DNA from: an uncultured Prochlorococcus sp.
GTDB lineage: Bacteria > Cyanobacteriota > Cyanobacteriia > PCC-6307 > Cyanobiaceae
Reading direction: 5' to 3'
Length of the DNA stretch: 64,000 nt
Assembly: GCF_902626525.1 (NCBI RefSeq)
Contig: NZ_CACOFR010000001.1
Span: forward strand, 62,001-126,000
A program made the translations under genes and the position numbers. Every line of letters starts with the position of its first letter. The stretch's first letter is position 1. Below, piece by piece: positions 1 through 9,135 of the stretch. Under the pieces are notes generated by a model. That model was not told the DNA's origin, did no database searches, and worked only from the letters and a program-made list of their open reading frames with translations.

Positions 1-1
1 A

Positions 2-601
2 AAAAAACCTATAATTATTGGAAATGGTTTTAAATTAGATAATTATATTTTTCAAGATTCAATGGATGGGCCATTGGCTTGGGTTGGAAGAGTGGCGCCG
101 GAGAAAGGTTTAGAGGATGCAGTTTATGCAGCAAATGAACTGGGCGAAAAATTAAATGTTTGGGGATTGATAGAAGATGAAATCTATGCCTCTAAAATAG
201 AAAAATCATTTCCTGATGGAGTCATTAATTGGATGGGGTTTTTAGCAAACGATGATTTACAAAAAGAAATAGGTAAATGTAGGGCCCTAATCAATACTCC
301 GAAATGGAACGAGGCTTATGGGAATGTTATTGTTGAAGCCTTAGCCTGTGGGGTGCCAGTCATAGCCTATAGAAGGGGAGGACCAAGTGAAATTATTCAG
401 CATGGGGAAACTGGATATCTTGTTGATCCGGATCATAAAGAGTCCCTAGTTTCCTACGTAGAAATTATTGATAAAATAAAGCGGAAAAATTGTAGAGAAT
501 GGGTAGAAAAAAATGCTTCTACAGATATATTTGCTAACAAGGTTTTGGACTGGCTTAATGAGATAATTAATGAATATAAGAAAGATGAATATAATAAATG
601 A
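2..601 (+). CDS. GT4-family glycosyltransferase, C-terminal part (cut by window start)
   Basis: The frame is open from base 2, so the N-terminal acceptor-binding half lies outside the window. What remains is the C-terminal Rossmann half of a GT4 (glycogen-synthase-like) glycosyltransferase: the nucleotide-sugar-binding stretch begins at GPLAWVGRVAPEKG, and the E-x7-E type motif appears as EAYGNVIVEALACGVPVIA, followed by GG-SEII. GT4 enzymes move a sugar from a nucleotide donor to a glycan or lipid acceptor, usually on the cytoplasmic face. The stop overlaps the next gene start by 4 bases (ATGA), so the two are translationally coupled and probably act in the same cell-surface glycan pathway. 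The acceptor is unknown. Confidence 0.88.
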   Translation, partial: KKPIIIGNGFKLDNYIFQDSMDGPLAWVGRVAPEKGLEDAVYAANELGEKLNVWGLIEDEIYASKIEKSFPDGVINWMGFLANDDLQKEIGKCRALINTPKWNEAYGNVIVEALACGVPVIAYRRGGPSEIIQHGETGYLVDPDHKESLVSYVEIIDKIKRKNCREWVEKNASTDIFANKVLDWLNEIINEYKKDEYNK

Positions 602-2403
602 TTCTTTTTAACTCAAAAAAAAGGCTTATAACTTTATTAATAATTTTAGTTTCTGGGATCATTATTTTTATTCTTGATTTAGGAACAACAGGACTTATTG
701 ATGAGACTCCTCCACTATTTGCCTCCTCAGCACGTGCAATGAGTGAATCTGGTGATTGGTTAACTCCAAAAGTCAATGGAATATTCCGTTTTGATAAACC
801 TCCACTAATTTATTGGCTAATGGGTATTTTTTACTCATTACCGAAAAATGAGATTTGGGATAATTTAGGAACGTTATCAGCAAGATTACCTTCAGCTTTG
901 GGATCATTATTTTTAATGTTGATGATTGGAGATACATTATTTTGTTGGCCACAAAAAGGTGATAGACAATTTCTCACTCCAATAGTTGCATCATTAGGTT
1001 TCTCTCTTTCCCCACTAATAATTATCTGGAGTAGAACAGCTGTGAGCGATGCTCTGTTAACGGGAACTTTAGGGATCAGCCTGCTTTTGTTTTGGAGAAG
1101 TATGGTGTGTCAAAAAAATGAAAAATGCATTTCAGCATGGGTCTTTTTGGGGTTTGCAATTTTAACTAAAGGACCTGTCGCGCTTGTTTTAGCAACATTA
1201 ACTATTACATCTTTTTTATTTACTCAGAGTGATTGGAAAAGTTTACTATCTAAAATCAACCCTAAGAAAGGTTTTTTAATAACATTTTTAATAAGTATTC
1301 CATGGTACCTCTTAGAACTAATAAAAGAAGGCAAGCCTTTTTGGGATAACTTTTTTGGTTACCATAATTTCCAAAGATATACATCAGTTGTCAATAATCA
1401 CACAGAACCCTTTTGGTTTTTTCTCTACATAATGATATTGGCTTCATTACCTTTTACTCCTTTTTTATATCACGGTATTTTTAAAGCTTTTAAGGATTTC
1501 TTGAAAAGTTTAAAAGAAAAGTGCACTGTTTCTGAAACACTTTATACTTATTCTCTATGCTGGTTATTATCAGTTTTAATCTTCTTTAGTATTTCTGCGA
1601 CTAAACTACCAAGCTATTGGTTACCAGCAATTCCAGCAGCTGCAATTTTGATAAGTAATAGCTTTATAAGCTTAAAAAATCCAAATCAAACTTACAGATA
1701 TTTATGGATTTTTAATATTTTAATTTTGTTTGGATTCTCAACGGCATTCTTTTTCTCAAATATTTGGTTAAGTTCGATAAATGATCCTGAAATGCCTAAT
1801 CTTGTATCTAGACTATTGAGTGAAGGGATAATTTTCAAAGCCAGATTATATTTTTCCTTATTTACAATCATCGCAATAATTTTATTTTCCCTAAAATCCA
1901 AAAATATTATCCTTTATCTTCAAATTTTTCTTTTAGTTGGACAACCTTTTTTAATGACTCCAATTAGAAAATTAGCGGATAATTCAAGGCAATTACCTTT
2001 AAGGAATATCTCAAAATTAATCTTAACTATTCGTGAAGGTAAAGAAACTCTAGCAATGATTGGGATAAGAAAACCATCTTTGCATTTTTATTCGAGACAA
2101 ATAGTTTTTTATGAACCAAATACTGAACAGGGATTAATCAACCTTTCTGAAAGACTAAATAACGACAGAAGAAAAAATTATGAAGATCAACCTAATTATG
2201 AGAACAAATCTTTATTGGTTGTGATAGATGATTACTCTTCTCAGCTACTGCACTGGTCAAAAATTAATCATCAAAAATTGGGCGAATATGGGATATACAA
2301 TTTATGGCGCATTGAGAAAATTAATTTGGACAACTATTCAGATTATTTAATAAATAGTGGTTATAAATCTGACTGGAAAAATAGAAAATTTGAGAAGTTT
2401 TAA
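598..2403 (+). CDS. GT39/ArnT-like membrane glycosyltransferase
   Basis: This 601-residue polytopic membrane protein is of the dolichyl-phosphate-mannose / ArnT type (GT39-GT83). The N-terminal region has a first membrane helix, then an acidic ETPP loop motif (IDETPPLFASSARAM) and the family signature FDKPPLIYWL. About ten more hydrophobic segments and a soluble C-terminal domain follow. Such enzymes take a sugar from a polyprenyl-phosphate carrier and add it to lipid A, glycan or protein on the periplasmic side. It overlaps the upstream GT4 gene by 4 bases. The exact donor and acceptor cannot be told. Confidence 0.87.
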   Translation: MILFNSKKRLITLLIILVSGIIIFILDLGTTGLIDETPPLFASSARAMSESGDWLTPKVNGIFRFDKPPLIYWLMGIFYSLPKNEIWDNLGTLSARLPSALGSLFLMLMIGDTLFCWPQKGDRQFLTPIVASLGFSLSPLIIIWSRTAVSDALLTGTLGISLLLFWRSMVCQKNEKCISAWVFLGFAILTKGPVALVLATLTITSFLFTQSDWKSLLSKINPKKGFLITFLISIPWYLLELIKEGKPFWDNFFGYHNFQRYTSVVNNHTEPFWFFLYIMILASLPFTPFLYHGIFKAFKDFLKSLKEKCTVSETLYTYSLCWLLSVLIFFSISATKLPSYWLPAIPAAAILISNSFISLKNPNQTYRYLWIFNILILFGFSTAFFFSNIWLSSINDPEMPNLVSRLLSEGIIFKARLYFSLFTIIAIILFSLKSKNIILYLQIFLLVGQPFLMTPIRKLADNSRQLPLRNISKLILTIREGKETLAMIGIRKPSLHFYSRQIVFYEPNTEQGLINLSERLNNDRRKNYEDQPNYENKSLLVVIDDYSSQLLHWSKINHQKLGEYGIYNLWRIEKINLDNYSDYLINSGYKSDWKNRKFEKF

Positions 2404-2651
2404 GAAAGTCTTTTTTTACTAATAGCGTTTTTTAGATCATCAAGACTGCACTTATTAGGAATATTAACTTCATTCAAATCTTCAAGGATTTCTAGATCAA
2501 TAACAGAATCTTCAGCTAAAAAACTAAAAACTTCATTAATGCTTATTCCCATATCTTGAGCCATCTCTGAGATGAGCCTTAGTGTATCTCTCCTTACAGA
2601 AACCCTGAGATCCAAGGGAATATATTCATTTTCAGGATTTGCTGACTTCAT
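2400..2651 (-). CDS. small protein with a possible ribbon-helix-helix-like fold
   Basis: An 83-residue soluble protein, convergent with the glycosyltransferase operon and overlapping its stop by 4 bases. The segment PLDLRVSVRRDTLRLISEM followed by a short helix and GISINEVFSFLAED resembles a beta strand plus two helices, as in ribbon-helix-helix DNA-binding proteins or antitoxins. No partner toxin gene is adjacent, so an antitoxin role is not supported. The ATG start is the first available. The function is unknown; the fold suggestion is an inference from residue pattern only. Confidence 0.6.
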   Translation of the reverse strand: MKSANPENEYIPLDLRVSVRRDTLRLISEMAQDMGISINEVFSFLAEDSVIDLEILEDLNEVNIPNKCSLDDLKNAISKKRLS

Positions 2652-2737
2652 AACCTAAAGCTTAAGACATTATGTAGTTATCCGCATATTATCTTTACAA
2701 TATTCATTAATCATGCATATTTTTTTAGAAATATCTC

Positions 2738-3541
2738 CTAAGCCCTTTTATTTATTGTATGCATCAGGATGGTTAAGAGAGGAATCGAAAAAATTGAAAT
2801 TAAAGTTGTAGTGAACAGAATTTTTGAGGCAATTTTTTGCTTCACTCCATAAGCCTCTGCCATTAGTATTGTCGATATTGCTGTTGGAGTACCCGCTTGA
2901 AGAATCACTGCTGATGATTGATAAAAGTTAAAATTTAAAATTTTGCTTGCTAAAAAAATAATAAAAGGAAGAATAAATAGCTTTAATAAAATTGATAACC
3001 TAAATTCTTCATCAAGATCAAAAATTTTACCTTCTTGATTTGTTATTAATCCAAGTCTTATTCCAACAATTATTATTGCAAAAGCAATAACTACTTTTGC
3101 AGGAATCCAAAGGTAGCTGCCTAATATTTCATCAATTTTAAAAAGGTATGCCAAAAGTACACCAATTATTCCTCTTGATGCGGGACTGTTTATTAATGCA
3201 TTTAATAATCCTTTGATATTTGGGATATTCTTATTCTGAGATTTTTCTTGGAGAAAAAAAGGTCCAAAAATCCAAGCAAATAGTGTTGTTCCTAAATCAA
3301 ATCCTATAGTAAAGTTTATTGTTGTTGACGGGAGAAGAGCTATTGCAATAGGAATCCCAAGAAATGATGTATTACCTATCAGACCTGCAAGCTGCAAAGT
3401 ATAATTTGGAATTCTTTTTTTTATTATTGGGAATATATTTATTAAAATTATCAAAAACCCAATTAGGTTAAATGCCAAGACAGCACTTTTAATGAGGTTT
3501 ATATCTATACCTTCTTTCAATAAAAGACCCATTACACTCAA
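2738..3541 (-). CDS. AEC-family (auxin efflux carrier type) permease
   Basis: The predicted product is a highly hydrophobic permease of the AEC/malonate-efflux family. The second half carries the family hallmark, a broken helix in SAVILQAGTPTAISTILMAEAYGV, near the end of ten predicted helices. The first canonical start (TTG at 3541) leaves out a first membrane helix. The same frame stays open to 3673 and encodes a typical AEC N-terminus (hydrophobic helix, GFFLGKKNPKISEYIARPL), so the real protein is probably about 309 residues and begins at a non-canonical ATT or ATA. Substrates of this family are organic acids or amphipathic anions; the one here is unknown. Confidence 0.82.
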   Translation of the reverse strand: MSVMGLLLKEGIDINLIKSAVLAFNLIGFLIILINIFPIIKKRIPNYTLQLAGLIGNTSFLGIPIAIALLPSTTINFTIGFDLGTTLFAWIFGPFFLQEKSQNKNIPNIKGLLNALINSPASRGIIGVLLAYLFKIDEILGSYLWIPAKVVIAFAIIIVGIRLGLITNQEGKIFDLDEEFRLSILLKLFILPFIIFLASKILNFNFYQSSAVILQAGTPTAISTILMAEAYGVKQKIASKILFTTTLISIFSIPLLTILMHTINKRA

Positions 3542-3732
3542 AGGAATACCAAATCTTATAAGTGGTCTTGCGATATATTCGGATATCTTAGGGTTCTTTT
3601 TCCCAAGAAAAAAACCAAAAATTAAGAATGGAAGAATATTTATAAAAAGAGAGTAGATGGTATTAATTAGTATTTAATAAAGCAATATTAACTTGTCGGA
3701 GCGCAATCAAAATTTTATTACACATGAAAAAA

Positions 3733-3966
3733 TTAAATTATTTTCCATATTGCCTTATTAGGAATTGAGGGTGATTTATATAAGTCCTTTGGTTCTTGAG
3801 TCATAACTCTCCAATTTGGAACTCTACAAGTTACGTAAGCAGGACTTTCTATAAGTACCCCAGGCTTCTCATCAAACGTGCAATTAAATCCTTCTTTCCA
3901 ATAACCATTATCGTTAAGGCTTCCTTTGAACCAAACCCAGCATTTAGAAGTTTTCAAGATCATCAA
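3733..3966 (-). CDS. conserved picocyanobacterial small protein
   Basis: A 77-residue soluble protein with no membrane segment and three cysteines (CWVWF, NCTF, TCRV). It is rich in Trp and aromatic residues, and its central DEKPGVLIESP / PNWRVM stretch looks structured. I recognise no domain. It lies on the minus strand between the permease and a SemiSWEET-type gene, with intergenic gaps too large to prove an operon. The start is an ATG followed directly by a second ATG codon; either may be used. Judged real from its clean composition and ordinary length. Confidence 0.6.
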   Translation of the reverse strand: MMILKTSKCWVWFKGSLNDNGYWKEGFNCTFDEKPGVLIESPAYVTCRVPNWRVMTQEPKDLYKSPSIPNKAIWKII

Positions 3967-4042
3967 TAATTTAATCCCATAATAATTAAAATCGAAGTTT
4001 TTTATAGAAACTTTTTTATAGTTGAAAAAAAAATTCTTTACG

Positions 4043-4300
4043 TTAGGTTGTTTTAAAATATATTTTTGATATTAATATCAAGAGATTTAAAATTAAAGTA
4101 ATTAAATTTGCTGTTAATACTGGTGTAGATGAAATTTTATAACCATAAATAATCCATGACAGTACTCCAACTATAAACATTATTAATGTTGTCAAAGAAA
4201 CATCATCCGCTTTTTTTGTTTTTAAAATCTTTACTAATTGAGGTAGAAATGCAGCTGTGGTTAAAATTGCTGCAAAATATCCGAAAATGTCTATATTCAT
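4043..4300 (-). CDS. SemiSWEET/PQ-loop sugar transporter
   Basis: The 85-residue protein has three hydrophobic segments and the family signature: a PQ motif in the first helix (AFLPQLVKILKTKKADDVSL) followed by the basic loop and a second helix ending in SWIIYGY. This is the bacterial SemiSWEET (MtN3/saliva) fold, which dimerises in the inner membrane to make an alternating-access sugar pore. The gene sits 15 bases downstream of the peroxiredoxin-like gene on the same strand and may be co-transcribed with it. Substrate is not shown; characterised family members move sucrose or glucose. Confidence 0.85.
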   Translation of the reverse strand: MNIDIFGYFAAILTTAAFLPQLVKILKTKKADDVSLTTLIMFIVGVLSWIIYGYKISSTPVLTANLITLILNLLILISKIYFKTT

Positions 4301-4315
4301 ATAAATTTTTAAAAA

Positions 4316-5050
4316 CTATTCTTCAATCAAATCAGATAAAAATCCAAGAGGATCTCTCATGTTTGGTGAATATCCAAGTACTTCACTAGAAAAATATTTA
4401 TAAATAACTTGATTTTTATCATTTAATAAAAAAGAGGCCCCCCTTTGTGGAAGATATTCTTCATTAAGAATATAATCTTCCCAATTTTGTATTATTTCAT
4501 TCATATTATTTAATCTAAATGTTGCTAATTCAAATGGCCTTAAATAACCATCTCCGAAAACCTTACTAAAAGAATTACCTGAAAATTTTAGAAATTTTAA
4601 AACGTTGATCTTATCAAATTCAGAATAGATCTGTTTTGCTTTACTGTCTCCTGTATAACCTCTAATAACTTCTTTGACTGTTTTAAAAGAATTTATCCCA
4701 GATAACATCAAAAGCATATTTAACCAACCTCCTAAACCTATATCTAATCCACTGGACAAGTTGAAATTTTTATGAATTTGGTTATCAGGAACAGTAATTA
4801 AATTTTCTTTTGGAAAACCTGTAAATTTACAGAATTTTTCTTTCCCGCTTTTGTTCCCAATACCAATAGCAAAAATATCTAAATTGTAATTCCGATTATT
4901 TTCTATAAAATTTTTTAAATTTATTGCATATTCAAAGCTATCAAAATCTCCCAATAAACCAAACAAAACAATTAATTTAAAAAATTTTTCCCCTGTAAAG
5001 TTATAATCCTCAACGAGTTTAAAAATATCAATTTGTAATTTGTCAGCCAC
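4316..5050 (-). CDS. AhpC/TSA-like (peroxiredoxin-fold) protein
   Basis: A 244-residue soluble protein of thioredoxin-like fold. The N-terminal core KLIVLFGLLGDFDSFEYAINL and the later motif FAIGIGNKSGKEKFCKFTGFP, followed by FLLNDKNQVIYKYFS near the C-terminus, match the peroxiredoxin-like AhpC/TSA protein family found in cyanobacteria and plant plastids. The usual catalytic Cys at the end of the first strand is not evident (the sequence there reads GLLGDF), so peroxidase activity is doubtful; a Cys remains in the KFCKF helix. It lies just upstream of the SemiSWEET gene. Confidence 0.7.
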   Translation of the reverse strand: MADKLQIDIFKLVEDYNFTGEKFFKLIVLFGLLGDFDSFEYAINLKNFIENNRNYNLDIFAIGIGNKSGKEKFCKFTGFPKENLITVPDNQIHKNFNLSSGLDIGLGGWLNMLLMLSGINSFKTVKEVIRGYTGDSKAKQIYSEFDKINVLKFLKFSGNSFSKVFGDGYLRPFELATFRLNNMNEIIQNWEDYILNEEYLPQRGASFLLNDKNQVIYKYFSSEVLGYSPNMRDPLGFLSDLIEE

Positions 5051-5194
5051 GGTGATAATAAATGTTTCTATAAAAAATCCTAAAAATATTTTTTTTAACC
5101 TTAATATGTATAAATTTATACATGGAAAGGTTTTTAAATAAATTAATTTGACGTTTTTTTTATTTTATTATCTTAAGGTAAACATTTTGAAGTT

Positions 5195-5719
5195 ATGACT
5201 GTAGGAATTTATTACGCAACTACAACTGGAAAAACCGAAGACGTCGCTGATCGTCTTCACAACTTTATTTCTTCAGCAGAATCTCCTAAAGATGTATCTG
5301 ATGTAGATGATCTTTCAGAATTCGAAGGACTTGATGGAATTATCTGTGGGATTCCTACTTGGAACACTGGTGCAGATGAAGAAAGATCAGGAACTGCATG
5401 GGATTCAATCCTAGAAGACATTGGTGAGCTAAGCCTATCAGGCAAAAAAGTTGCAATTTTTGGTTTAGGAGATTCTTCTACTTATACAGAAAATTATTGT
5501 GATGCAATGGAAGAACTTCATAGCTATTTCACCAAGGCTGGCGCTGAAATGGTTGGTTATGTAGATAAATCTTCTTATACTTTTGATGAGTCTAAAAGTG
5601 TAATTGGAGAAAGCTTTTGCGGATTACCTCTAGATGAAGACAGTGAATCTGATTTGACTGATTCCCGTCTTGAAACTTGGGCTTCTCAACTTAAGGGCGA
5701 AATCCCCTCATTGGCGTAA
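5195..5719 (+). CDS. isiB: flavodoxin, long-chain
   Basis: A 174-residue long-chain flavodoxin. The N-terminal FMN phosphate loop reads GIYYATTTGKTEDVA, and the two flavin-flanking regions appear as GIPTWNTGADEERSG (aromatic Trp loop) and FGLGDSSTYTENYCDA. The protein is very acidic, as usual. Flavodoxin replaces ferredoxin as the soluble electron carrier after photosystem I when iron is scarce. The gene is directly upstream of an antenna gene of the IsiA/Pcb family, the same pairing as the isiAB iron-stress operon of other cyanobacteria but in reverse order. The intergenic space of about 140 bases leaves room for a separate promoter. Confidence 0.95.
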   Translation: MTVGIYYATTTGKTEDVADRLHNFISSAESPKDVSDVDDLSEFEGLDGIICGIPTWNTGADEERSGTAWDSILEDIGELSLSGKKVAIFGLGDSSTYTENYCDAMEELHSYFTKAGAEMVGYVDKSSYTFDESKSVIGESFCGLPLDEDSESDLTDSRLETWASQLKGEIPSLA

Positions 5720-5863
5720 GCTTTCAAAGATATTACTTCCCTAGTTTGTAACATTTGTTCTTTCTCAATATGTTTTTTTTACATAAATAATTAAATCTGT
5801 AAAGATCTTGTAAAAAATCATACTGTTTAGCAATATGCTCAACTTGCTGTTTATTTAAATCAA

Positions 5864-6922
5864 GTGTTACAAACTTACGGAAAATCTGATGTTACCTATG
5901 ACTGGTACGCAGGGAATTCTGGTGTTGTTGGCCGTTCAGGCAAATTCATAGCAGCTCATGCTGCCCATGCAGGATTAATGATGTTTTGGGCAGGAGCTTT
6001 TGGATTATTCGAATTGGCTCGTTATGACGCAAGTATTCCAATGGGCGCACAAAAAGCAATTGTATTGCCTCACCTTGCTGGTATTGGAATTGGTGGCGTT
6101 GAAAATGGTGTTATTACAGAACCATACGGAATTGTTGTAATTTGCACATTACATCTAATTTTTTCAGCGGTATTAGGTGCTGGAGGATTATTGCATTCCA
6201 ACAAATTTGCAGGTGATCTTGGAGACTATCCAGAGAATAGCAAGCCGCAAAAATTTGACTTTGAATGGGATGATCCTGATAAATTAACTTTTATTCTTGG
6301 CCATCATCTTATTTTTCTTGGTCTTGGAGCAATAATGTTTGTAGAATGGGCACGCATTCATGGAATCTACGACCCAGCTATTGGATCTACAAGACAAGTT
6401 GTTTACAATTTAGATATTGCTGCTATTTGGAATCATCAATTTGATTTTTTAAAAATAGATAGTCTAGAAGATGTTATGGGAGGACATGCCTTCTTAGCAT
6501 TCCTAGAAATAATAGGAGGAGTTTTCCATATTTGTACTAAGCAATTTGGAGAATATACAGAATTTAAAGGAAAAGGATTACTTGGTGCTGAGGCTATTTT
6601 GTCATACTCAGTAGTTGGCGTTTCTTATATGGCTTTTGTAGCTGCTTTTTGGTGTGCTTCTAATACAACGATATATCCTGTTGACCTTTACGGAGAACCA
6701 TTAAAGCTTCAATTTGAATTCGCGCCTTATTTTACTGATACTGTTGATTTAGGTTCAGGAGCATACAGCTCAAGAGCTTGGCTTGCAAATACTCATTTTT
6801 ACTTGGGTTTCTTTTTCTTACAAGGTCATCTTTGGCACGCACTAAGAGCCATGGGATTTGACTTTAAGAAAATTGGTCAAGCGTTTGACAATATAGAAAA
6901 TACAAAAATTACTCAAAACTAG
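5864..6922 (+). CDS. pcb: Pcb/IsiA-family chlorophyll a/b-binding antenna protein
   Basis: The 352-residue product is a six-helix chlorophyll-binding antenna of the CP43-like Pcb/IsiA family. It has YAGNSGVVGRSGKFIAAHAAHAGL near the N-terminus, FILGHHLIFLG, DVMGGHAFLAFLEIIGGVFHI and a C-terminal FFLQGHLWHALRAMGF, all with pigment-ligating His residues. Its start is a GTG; no ATG lies in a suitable place. It lacks the large lumenal loop of CP43. Location next to flavodoxin suggests the iron-stress-induced photosystem I antenna rather than the constitutive PcbA, but this is an inference from context. A strong hairpin terminator follows. Confidence 0.93.
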   Translation: MLQTYGKSDVTYDWYAGNSGVVGRSGKFIAAHAAHAGLMMFWAGAFGLFELARYDASIPMGAQKAIVLPHLAGIGIGGVENGVITEPYGIVVICTLHLIFSAVLGAGGLLHSNKFAGDLGDYPENSKPQKFDFEWDDPDKLTFILGHHLIFLGLGAIMFVEWARIHGIYDPAIGSTRQVVYNLDIAAIWNHQFDFLKIDSLEDVMGGHAFLAFLEIIGGVFHICTKQFGEYTEFKGKGLLGAEAILSYSVVGVSYMAFVAAFWCASNTTIYPVDLYGEPLKLQFEFAPYFTDTVDLGSGAYSSRAWLANTHFYLGFFFLQGHLWHALRAMGFDFKKIGQAFDNIENTKITQN

Positions 6923-6939
6923 TTTCATTTCTTTTAAAA

Positions 6940-6970
6940 AACCTCTCTTCTGACAGAGAGGTTTTTTTTT
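6940..6970 (+). terminator. Rho-independent terminator after pcb
   Basis: An 8-base perfect inverted repeat, AACCTCTC at 6940 and GAGAGGTT ending at 6963, with an 8-base loop, is followed by a run of T. It ends the pcb transcript. Confidence 0.85.
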
Positions 6971-6998
6971 GTAGAATTATCAGACATTAAAAAAAATA

Positions 6999-7649
6999 AT
7001 GGAAAATACAAAAGAAATAGATTGTAAAGAGATTTTTAGAAAGGCTTATGAAAATAGGTACACCTGGAATAAAGACTTTAATGGTTACAAAGGTAAATGT
7101 GGTTTATTGATCAATAATAATTTTCATGAGGGTAAATTCCAAATAAGCAAAGATTTTAAACCAAATATTAAGAATATAGATGAAGAGAAAATTGTCAAAA
7201 TTATTGCCTCTCAGTTATTTGAAGTATGTATACACAGGGTAAAAAGAGAATTCAAATCTGTACATTCAGAAAATTGCTTTAAGTTGCTAAAAAATTCAGA
7301 ATCTGGAATTGATATGATAGTTTCTGGAAAAAATGAGGGAGACAAATATAGGGTTAAAGATAATTGCATAGGTATGGTATTTAGGAAAATTCACGGGGTA
7401 ATTGTAGAAATATTTGTAAAAGAATTTTTTGATACAGGCGATGGTTACCTTAGTAAGAAATATAATAGCCAGCAATTAGATCCAATTTCTCTTTTACCTA
7501 AATCTCAAAAATTTGAATATGAAGATAATTTCAAGAAAATTAGTTCAAATGAAATTTGGGTTTTGGAATCGAGAACTATTAAATCTTTTAATAAAAAAAA
7601 TGAGGAAATAATAAACAAATTTATTTTTAGTGATTTAAGTGAGATTTAA
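6999..7649 (+). CDS. DUF3386-family protein
   Basis: A 216-residue soluble protein whose N-terminal motif IFRKAYENRYTWNKDFNGYKG is typical of the cyanobacterial DUF3386 family (FR-x-AYENRYTW-x-FxGY). No catalytic residues are known for the family. The gene stands alone between the pcb terminator and a minus-strand block. The ATG is 29 bases after the terminator T-run, so it must use its own promoter. Function unknown; conserved across cyanobacteria, which argues for a general role. Confidence 0.8.
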   Translation: MENTKEIDCKEIFRKAYENRYTWNKDFNGYKGKCGLLINNNFHEGKFQISKDFKPNIKNIDEEKIVKIIASQLFEVCIHRVKREFKSVHSENCFKLLKNSESGIDMIVSGKNEGDKYRVKDNCIGMVFRKIHGVIVEIFVKEFFDTGDGYLSKKYNSQQLDPISLLPKSQKFEYEDNFKKISSNEIWVLESRTIKSFNKKNEEIINKFIFSDLSEI

Positions 7650-7837
7650 ATATTTAAATTTTTTTCAGCTTCACATACAAGTTTTTCTTTTATTTTTAAG
7701 CCTTTAAAATTGTTTTTTAAATATTACCTCCAAATACTTTCATTTCTAACTACTACCTTTTTAAATAAAATATACAAAATATTTCAAAATATCTTTGATA
7801 TAAAACATTAGTTAGAACCAAAATATCTTGAAAATTA

Positions 7838-8083
7838 TTATTCTACTAATCTAAATCCTTTATCAAGAAGTTTTTGATACAAGAGTCTTGCTCTGAAGGC
7901 TAAAATTTGCTCTTCATTTTCATTACTAATTACATGAAAGTAATTACTATCCAATTTGTTTTTGCTAAAGCATACATTTGCTTCTCCTAACCTTAAAGTC
8001 CAATTTTCTTCTTTGGCTAAATGTTGATTAGGTCCAAGGTCCCAAGGACATTTCTCAGGATATTTTTCTCTTTTAGAACCCAT
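7838..8083 (-). CDS. conserved small hypothetical protein
   Basis: An 81-residue soluble protein with the start MGSKREKYPEKCPWDLGPNQ and a C-terminal helix ending in LLYQKLLDKGFRLVE. I recognise the style from picocyanobacteria but no named domain. It is followed, on the minus strand, by 188 bases holding nothing evident (7650-7837). The codon use and full-length ordered composition support a real gene. Confidence 0.65.
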   Translation of the reverse strand: MGSKREKYPEKCPWDLGPNQHLAKEENWTLRLGEANVCFSKNKLDSNYFHVISNENEEQILAFRARLLYQKLLDKGFRLVE

Positions 8084-8180
8084 ATGATTAACTTTAACTA
8101 TCCAATAGTAGTAAAAATTTAATAGTATGGCTATGTATTTTAATTTTTGGGTTTGTACGTGGATGACTTTATGGAATTAT

Positions 8181-8819
8181 TTACTCTTTAGTTGAAATTA
8201 AACAATAAAATGGATCTTTTTTTAAAAAATTAAAAATTTTGAGGACTGGTTCCTGAAACTTTTTAATAATTTTTGGTTCATTAAAGCCGTTCGTAATTAG
8301 TACTTTTCTTACGTATTTGACTCTCTCTTCTTCAGAAGAAGAAGTCCATATATTAGGAGCTTTATGCCAAAATGCTCTATTTGAAAAAGCTATAATAAAT
8401 TTACCCTTATTACATAAAATCCTTGAAATTTCATTGGTTAAATTTTCTGGATATTGCAAATATTGCCAAGCTGCTACCATTAAACAATAATCAACACTTC
8501 CGCTATCTAAAGGTATTTCTTGATTTAAATTGAAATTTTGTATCCAATAAGAATTTAAAATTTTGTTTTTTTCAAGTTCTTGTTTGTTTAATCCATGCCC
8601 TATGACTTTTTTATATTTTTTCCCTTTAGGTAAATAACTATCCCAACTTGACATTAAATCAAGGACGGTTGCGCAATCAGCTATTTCATTTTTATAAACT
8701 TCCGAAAGATTTTGTCGGAAATTAGCATCTAGATGATAAACAAATTTTGGATATGAATAAAATTCTTCATCATTACTCTCATCGAGTTTTTTTCTTTGAT
8801 AATTATTTAAAACTTCCAA
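8181..8819 (-). CDS. putative class I SAM-dependent methyltransferase-like protein
   Basis: A 212-residue soluble protein. ATVLDLMSSWDSYLPK is the first strand and loop of a Rossmann methyltransferase (motif I is degenerate: DLMSSWDS in place of E/DxGxGxG), and the DYCLMVAAWQYLQYPENLTNEISRIL stretch is the typical motif after strand 4 plus the following helix; GKFIIAFSNRAFW is strand 5. Similar proteins are widespread in cyanobacteria and plants, annotated as methyltransferase type 11. Loss of the glycine-rich motif makes methyltransferase activity uncertain. Confidence 0.7.
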   Translation of the reverse strand: MEVLNNYQRKKLDESNDEEFYSYPKFVYHLDANFRQNLSEVYKNEIADCATVLDLMSSWDSYLPKGKKYKKVIGHGLNKQELEKNKILNSYWIQNFNLNQEIPLDSGSVDYCLMVAAWQYLQYPENLTNEISRILCNKGKFIIAFSNRAFWHKAPNIWTSSSEEERVKYVRKVLITNGFNEPKIIKKFQEPVLKIFNFLKKDPFYCLISTKE

Positions 8820-8962
8820 AGTGAGTAATTAATTATGATGTATCAAATTTAGTAAATACAAATTCATATTGTGTTTTTATGGTTATTATTTAAGAAAATT
8901 TTAAAGAAAACTAGACATCTATTGAAAAAAAGTTAGATTAATAACTAATAATTTAATTATTA

Positions 8963-9133
8963 ATGATTGAGTTTAAAAGAAGCAAAAAAAGAAGGTCTAA
9001 AAATGCTCTTTTCAATCCATATAAAAATGGTATAAGTTCTTATGATTTGGCATATCTTTCATCAAAAAAAGTTTTGAAAAATAAAAGTGTTTCACAAAAT
9101 GGTGATTTGCAAAAAGATTATTTGACCGTGTAA
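8963..9133 (+). CDS. small basic protein upstream of the MIF tautomerase
   Basis: A 56-codon frame starts with ATG at 8963 and ends 2 bases before the tautomerase gene, so the two are probably one transcript. The N-terminus is strongly basic (KRSKKRRSKN) and then polar with LFNPYKNGISSYDLAYLSSKK. No domain recognised. The very tight spacing to the next gene and the lack of alternative use of the strand support it. Confidence 0.55.
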   Translation: MIEFKRSKKRRSKNALFNPYKNGISSYDLAYLSSKKVLKNKSVSQNGDLQKDYLTV

Positions 9134-9135
9134 AG

